Shown here: one piece after another, positions 33,727 through 35,497 of the stretch
Numbering within the stretch: the first letter of the stretch is position 1
How the letters are laid out: every line of letters begins with the position of its first letter
DNA from: Lachnospiraceae bacterium
GTDB taxonomy: Bacteria > Bacillota > Clostridia > Lachnospirales > Lachnospiraceae
Reading direction: 5' to 3'
Assembly: GCA_021442455.1 (NCBI GenBank)
Contig: JABUSY010000026.1
Span: forward strand, 1 to 35,497
Length of the DNA: 35,497 nucleotides
Notes under the pieces: generated by a model
What the model was told of the DNA's origin: nothing
The model's input: only the letters and a program-made list of their open reading frames with translations
Databases searched by the model: none
Made by a program: the position numbers and the translations under genes

Positions 33727-34344
33727 GTGTATCAGATAATTTTTGCTTCCGGCAATGCCGGAAAGATGAAAGAAATCAAGGAAATCCTCGTAGATCTTCC
33801 GGCACAGATCCTGTCAATGAAAGAGGCAGGAATAAACGTAAACATTGTGGAAAATGCAACCTCTTTTGAGGCAAATGCGCTCATCAAGGCGAGAGCGGTT
33901 GCCAGTGTTCTTGGCCAAAGGGAAAAAGTGATAGTGCTGGCGGATGATTCAGGTTTGGAGATAGATTGGTTAAATGGTGAACCGGGCATATATTCAGCTC
34001 GTTACATGAACGAGAAGACATCCTACATGGTTAAAAATGCTAATCTGCTTGCTCGTTTGAACGGTGTTCCTCTAGAAAAAAGGACGGCTCGTTTTGTTTG
34101 CGCCATCGTAGCGGTGTTTCTGAATGGGGAAATACTTACGACTCGTGGAGTCATAGAGGGGAAGATTGGCTATGAGGAACGGGGGGACAATGGATTCGGA
34201 TATGACCCTATTTTTTATCTTCCAGATATGAGCAAAACGACGGCAGAGCTGACTTCTGATGAGAAGAACGTAATCAGCCATCGAGGAAATGCTTTAAAGG
34301 AGATGAAAAAGGTGTTGTTGGAGAAAATGCAGAGGATGGGATGA
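33727..34344 (+). CDS. rdgB: XTP/dITP diphosphatase (Ham1/RdgB)
   Basis: Hydrolyses XTP, dITP and ITP to monophosphates, keeping deaminated purines out of DNA and RNA. The protein is 205 residues, the family size. The start is GTG 33727 (MYQIIFASGNAGKMKEI). The nucleotide-binding S-x-N-x-x-K pattern is at residues 8-13. The metal-binding and catalytic segment LADDSGLEID is at about 71-80, followed by PGIYSARY. GDNGFGYDPIF and the late ISHRGNAL motif are present. There is no internal stop. It ends in TGA, overlapping the ATG of a dead yfcE-like gene as ATGA, the usual rdgB-phosphodiesterase pairing in clostridia. Confidence 0.95.
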   Translation: MYQIIFASGNAGKMKEIKEILVDLPAQILSMKEAGINVNIVENATSFEANALIKARAVASVLGQREKVIVLADDSGLEIDWLNGEPGIYSARYMNEKTSYMVKNANLLARLNGVPLEKRTARFVCAIVAVFLNGEILTTRGVIEGKIGYEERGDNGFGYDPIFYLPDMSKTTAELTSDEKNVISHRGNALKEMKKVLLEKMQRMG

Positions 34345-34620
34345 CAGTTTCAGTTATGAGTGATATTCATAAACATGCGGAACAAATTCGGGAAGTTCTG
34401 GATAAGCCTGAAGCTATTGATATTTATATACTGCTGGAATTAATTATTAAAGGACAGGATGAATCAATGTATCCGAAAGTTAACGGATGGGTGGTTTGTA
34501 CTATATAGTGACTGGAAATAATGCCAGGAGAATTGCCTTGAACAAAAATTATCGTGTATTTATGGGTATTTTATGAAGCGTCTTTTAGAACGGAGTGGAT
34601 TTAGAATGGAAGCGGCTAGC
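34341..34620 (+). pseudogene. Dead YfcE/MJ0936-type phosphodiesterase
   Basis: The ATG at 34341 overlaps the rdgB stop. It opens MTVSVMSDIHKHAEQIREVL...EAIDIYILLELIIKGQDE, which follows the family N-terminus (VSDTHGH..., then IDLLIHLGD.EG.E), but His-Gly and Gly-Asp metal ligands have changed. The frame stops at TAG-TGA (34506-34511). Downstream in a shifted frame, TGNNARRIAL and YRVFMG recall the family's AGNND and VFMTHGH. The metal-site residues and the C-terminal half are lost, so it is non-functional. The position after rdgB supports the identity. Confidence 0.68.
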
Positions 34621-34838
34621 TAATAATGTTGTAGATCTAAATTTCGGTCATACATAGGTCTCTGATCGCTATCGAGGAGATAACATAATAAGATTGACTA
34701 ATTATGATTTCCGATCTTTTCTGCGCTAGGATCGGTAAGGGAAGATCTTTAGTTATCAATATAGACCAAGAGCATGGGACATGCCATCGCACAACTGGAT
34801 TATAGAGTCGATTTTTGGAACACAGTTTGTAAAAAAAA
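34621..34838. other. Spacer before the tRNA cluster
   Basis: There is no gene and no convincing structure. The tail of the yfcE remnant probably dissolves into this stretch. Confidence 0.5.
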
Positions 34839-34867
34839 TTGACAAGTTGTGCTTTATATGATATACT
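34839..34867 (+). promoter_or_regulatory. Promoter of the tRNA cluster
   Basis: TTGACA (34839-34844) and TATACT (34862-34867) are 17 bases apart, 62 bases before the first tRNA. It probably drives all six tRNA genes that follow. Confidence 0.85.
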
Positions 34868-34929
34868 GCAAATTATGTTAAATATTGTTTTTTCCTCAAT
34901 TGGTGTAGATAGAAGATCCTGTGTTGTTT

Positions 34930-35004
34930 CGGGATGTAGCTCAGTTTGGCTAGAGCGCCTGGTTTGGGACCAGGAAGTCGCAGGTTCAAATCCTGTCATT
35001 CCGA
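34930..35004 (+). tRNA. tRNA-Pro(TGG)
   Basis: Full cloverleaf. The acceptor is CGGGATG with CATTCCG (one G-T pair), and the anticodon loop TTTGGGA at 34963-34969 has TGG as anticodon. The T loop is TTCAAAT and the discriminator A is at 35004. CCA is not encoded. With the CGG isoacceptor at the left edge, the window holds two proline tRNAs. Confidence 0.96.
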
Positions 35005-35025
35005 TTGACGGTTTATATTATATAT

Positions 35026-35096
35026 GCAGGTGTAGTTCAATGGTAGAACACTAGCCTTCCAAGCTGGATATGTGGGTTCGATTCCCATCACCTGCT
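35026..35096 (+). tRNA. tRNA-Gly(TCC)
   Basis: The acceptor is GCAGGTG with CACCTGC, the anticodon loop is CTTCCAA with anticodon TCC, and the T loop is TTCGATT. The discriminator is T at 35096. CCA is not encoded. Confidence 0.96.
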
Positions 35097-35115
35097 TTGT
35101 ATTATAAAGTATTAT

Positions 35116-35189
<74 letters not shown>

Positions 35190-35263
35190 TTCTCGCTTAG
35201 CTTATAAGTGGATAGAGTGAAAGATAATCCTTTCACTTTCAGCGTAGATGAGTATTTTCTGAT

Positions 35264-35338
35264 GGTGGATATAGCGCAGTGGGTTAGCGTGCCAGATTGT
35301 GGCTCTGGAAGTCAAGGGTTCAAATCCCTTTATCCACC
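35264..35338 (+). tRNA. tRNA-His(GTG)
   Basis: The acceptor is GTGGATA with TATCCAC, plus the extra G at -1 (35264) facing C73 (35338), the identity mark of histidine tRNAs. The anticodon loop is TTGTGGC with GTG. CCA is not encoded. Confidence 0.95.
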
Positions 35339-35358
35339 CTACCGTCATGGCGGAATCT

Positions 35359-35430
35359 TGGGCTATTGCCAAGCGGTAAGGCACAGCACTTTGACTGCTG
35401 TATACGTTGGTTCGAATCCAACTAGCCCAG
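35359..35430 (+). tRNA. tRNA-Gln(TTG)
   Basis: The acceptor is TGGGCTA with TAGCCCA, the anticodon loop is CTTTGAC with TTG, and the T loop is TTCGAAT. The discriminator is G at 35430. It is the normal CAA/CAG reader. The anticodon is not altered, so this tRNA is not an obvious UAG decoder, although glutamine tRNAs are known natural weak suppressors of UAG. CCA is not encoded. Confidence 0.96.
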
Positions 35431-35438
35431 TCATTTAC

Positions 35439-35497
35439 GGAGCATTAGCTCAGGTGGTAGAGCACTTGACTTTTAATCAAGTTGTCCGGGGTTCGAG
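35439..35497 (+). tRNA. tRNA-Lys(TTT), 3' end outside window
   Basis: The 5' acceptor strand GGAGCAT, D arm, anticodon stem CTTGA/TCAAG and loop CTTTTAA with anticodon TTT are present. The window ends inside the T arm. Confidence 0.94.

Overview
The window looks like the chromosome of a Clostridia-type Bacillota, most like Lachnospiraceae, in an advanced state of gene loss. That placement is inferred from the protein sequences (EF-Tu, Ddl, MurF, AspS, RdgB and a DtxR-type regulator) and from the Gram-positive arrangement of promoters, strong Shine-Dalgarno sites and a T-box leader. Adding up the eleven genes that look intact gives about 11.5 kb, only about 32% of the window. The rest is AT-rich sequence with stops in every frame. 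In three places it still carries recognisable fragments of dead or dying genes: a sulfite-reductase-type 4Fe-4S protein, a YfcE-type phosphodiesterase and, less surely, a Cas3-like protein.

Layout: the 3' part of tRNA-Pro(CGG) with its terminator (1-95); the str operon rpsL-rpsG-fusA with a near-consensus promoter, then tuf with its own promoter and a terminator (127-4850); a 9.7 kb gene desert (4852-14536); a strong promoter and T-box-like leader feeding aspS (14537-16658); a 3.6 kb desert; a SAM-dependent methyltransferase and a PLP aminotransferase (20272-22667); ddl and murF in tandem (23445-25858); a desert; a DtxR-family regulator on the minus strand beside a promoter-terminator pair that may be a small RNA gene (28012-28722); a 5 kb decayed stretch; rdgB with a dead yfcE (33666-34620); and a promoter driving a tRNA cluster Pro-Gly-Arg-His-Gln-Lys that runs off the right edge.

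The most striking observation concerns TAG. The methyltransferase, ddl and murF are each full length and otherwise uneroded, but each is interrupted once by an in-frame TAG (20374, 23706, 25550). None has an internal TAA or TGA or a frameshift. At the methyltransferase site the family normally has glutamine (RPDP-Q-hydrophobic). All the other genes end in TAA or TGA. The two terminal TAGs (aspS, ddl) are backed up at once by TAA, or four codons later by a TGA that overlaps the murF start as ATGA. The simplest unifying reading is that UAG is translated, probably as Gln, in this organism. The alternative is three independent, very recent nonsense mutations in a decaying genome. No tRNA with a CUA anticodon is visible here, so the question has to be settled elsewhere in the genome (prfA, tRNA set) or by proteomics.

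What survives is mostly translation (S12, S7, EF-G, EF-Tu, AspRS, tRNAs), peptidoglycan precursor synthesis (Ddl makes D-Ala-D-Ala and MurF attaches it), nucleotide-pool cleaning (RdgB) and a few metabolic or regulatory genes. Their promoters, ribosome-binding sites and terminators are in good condition, while the sequence between them has drifted.
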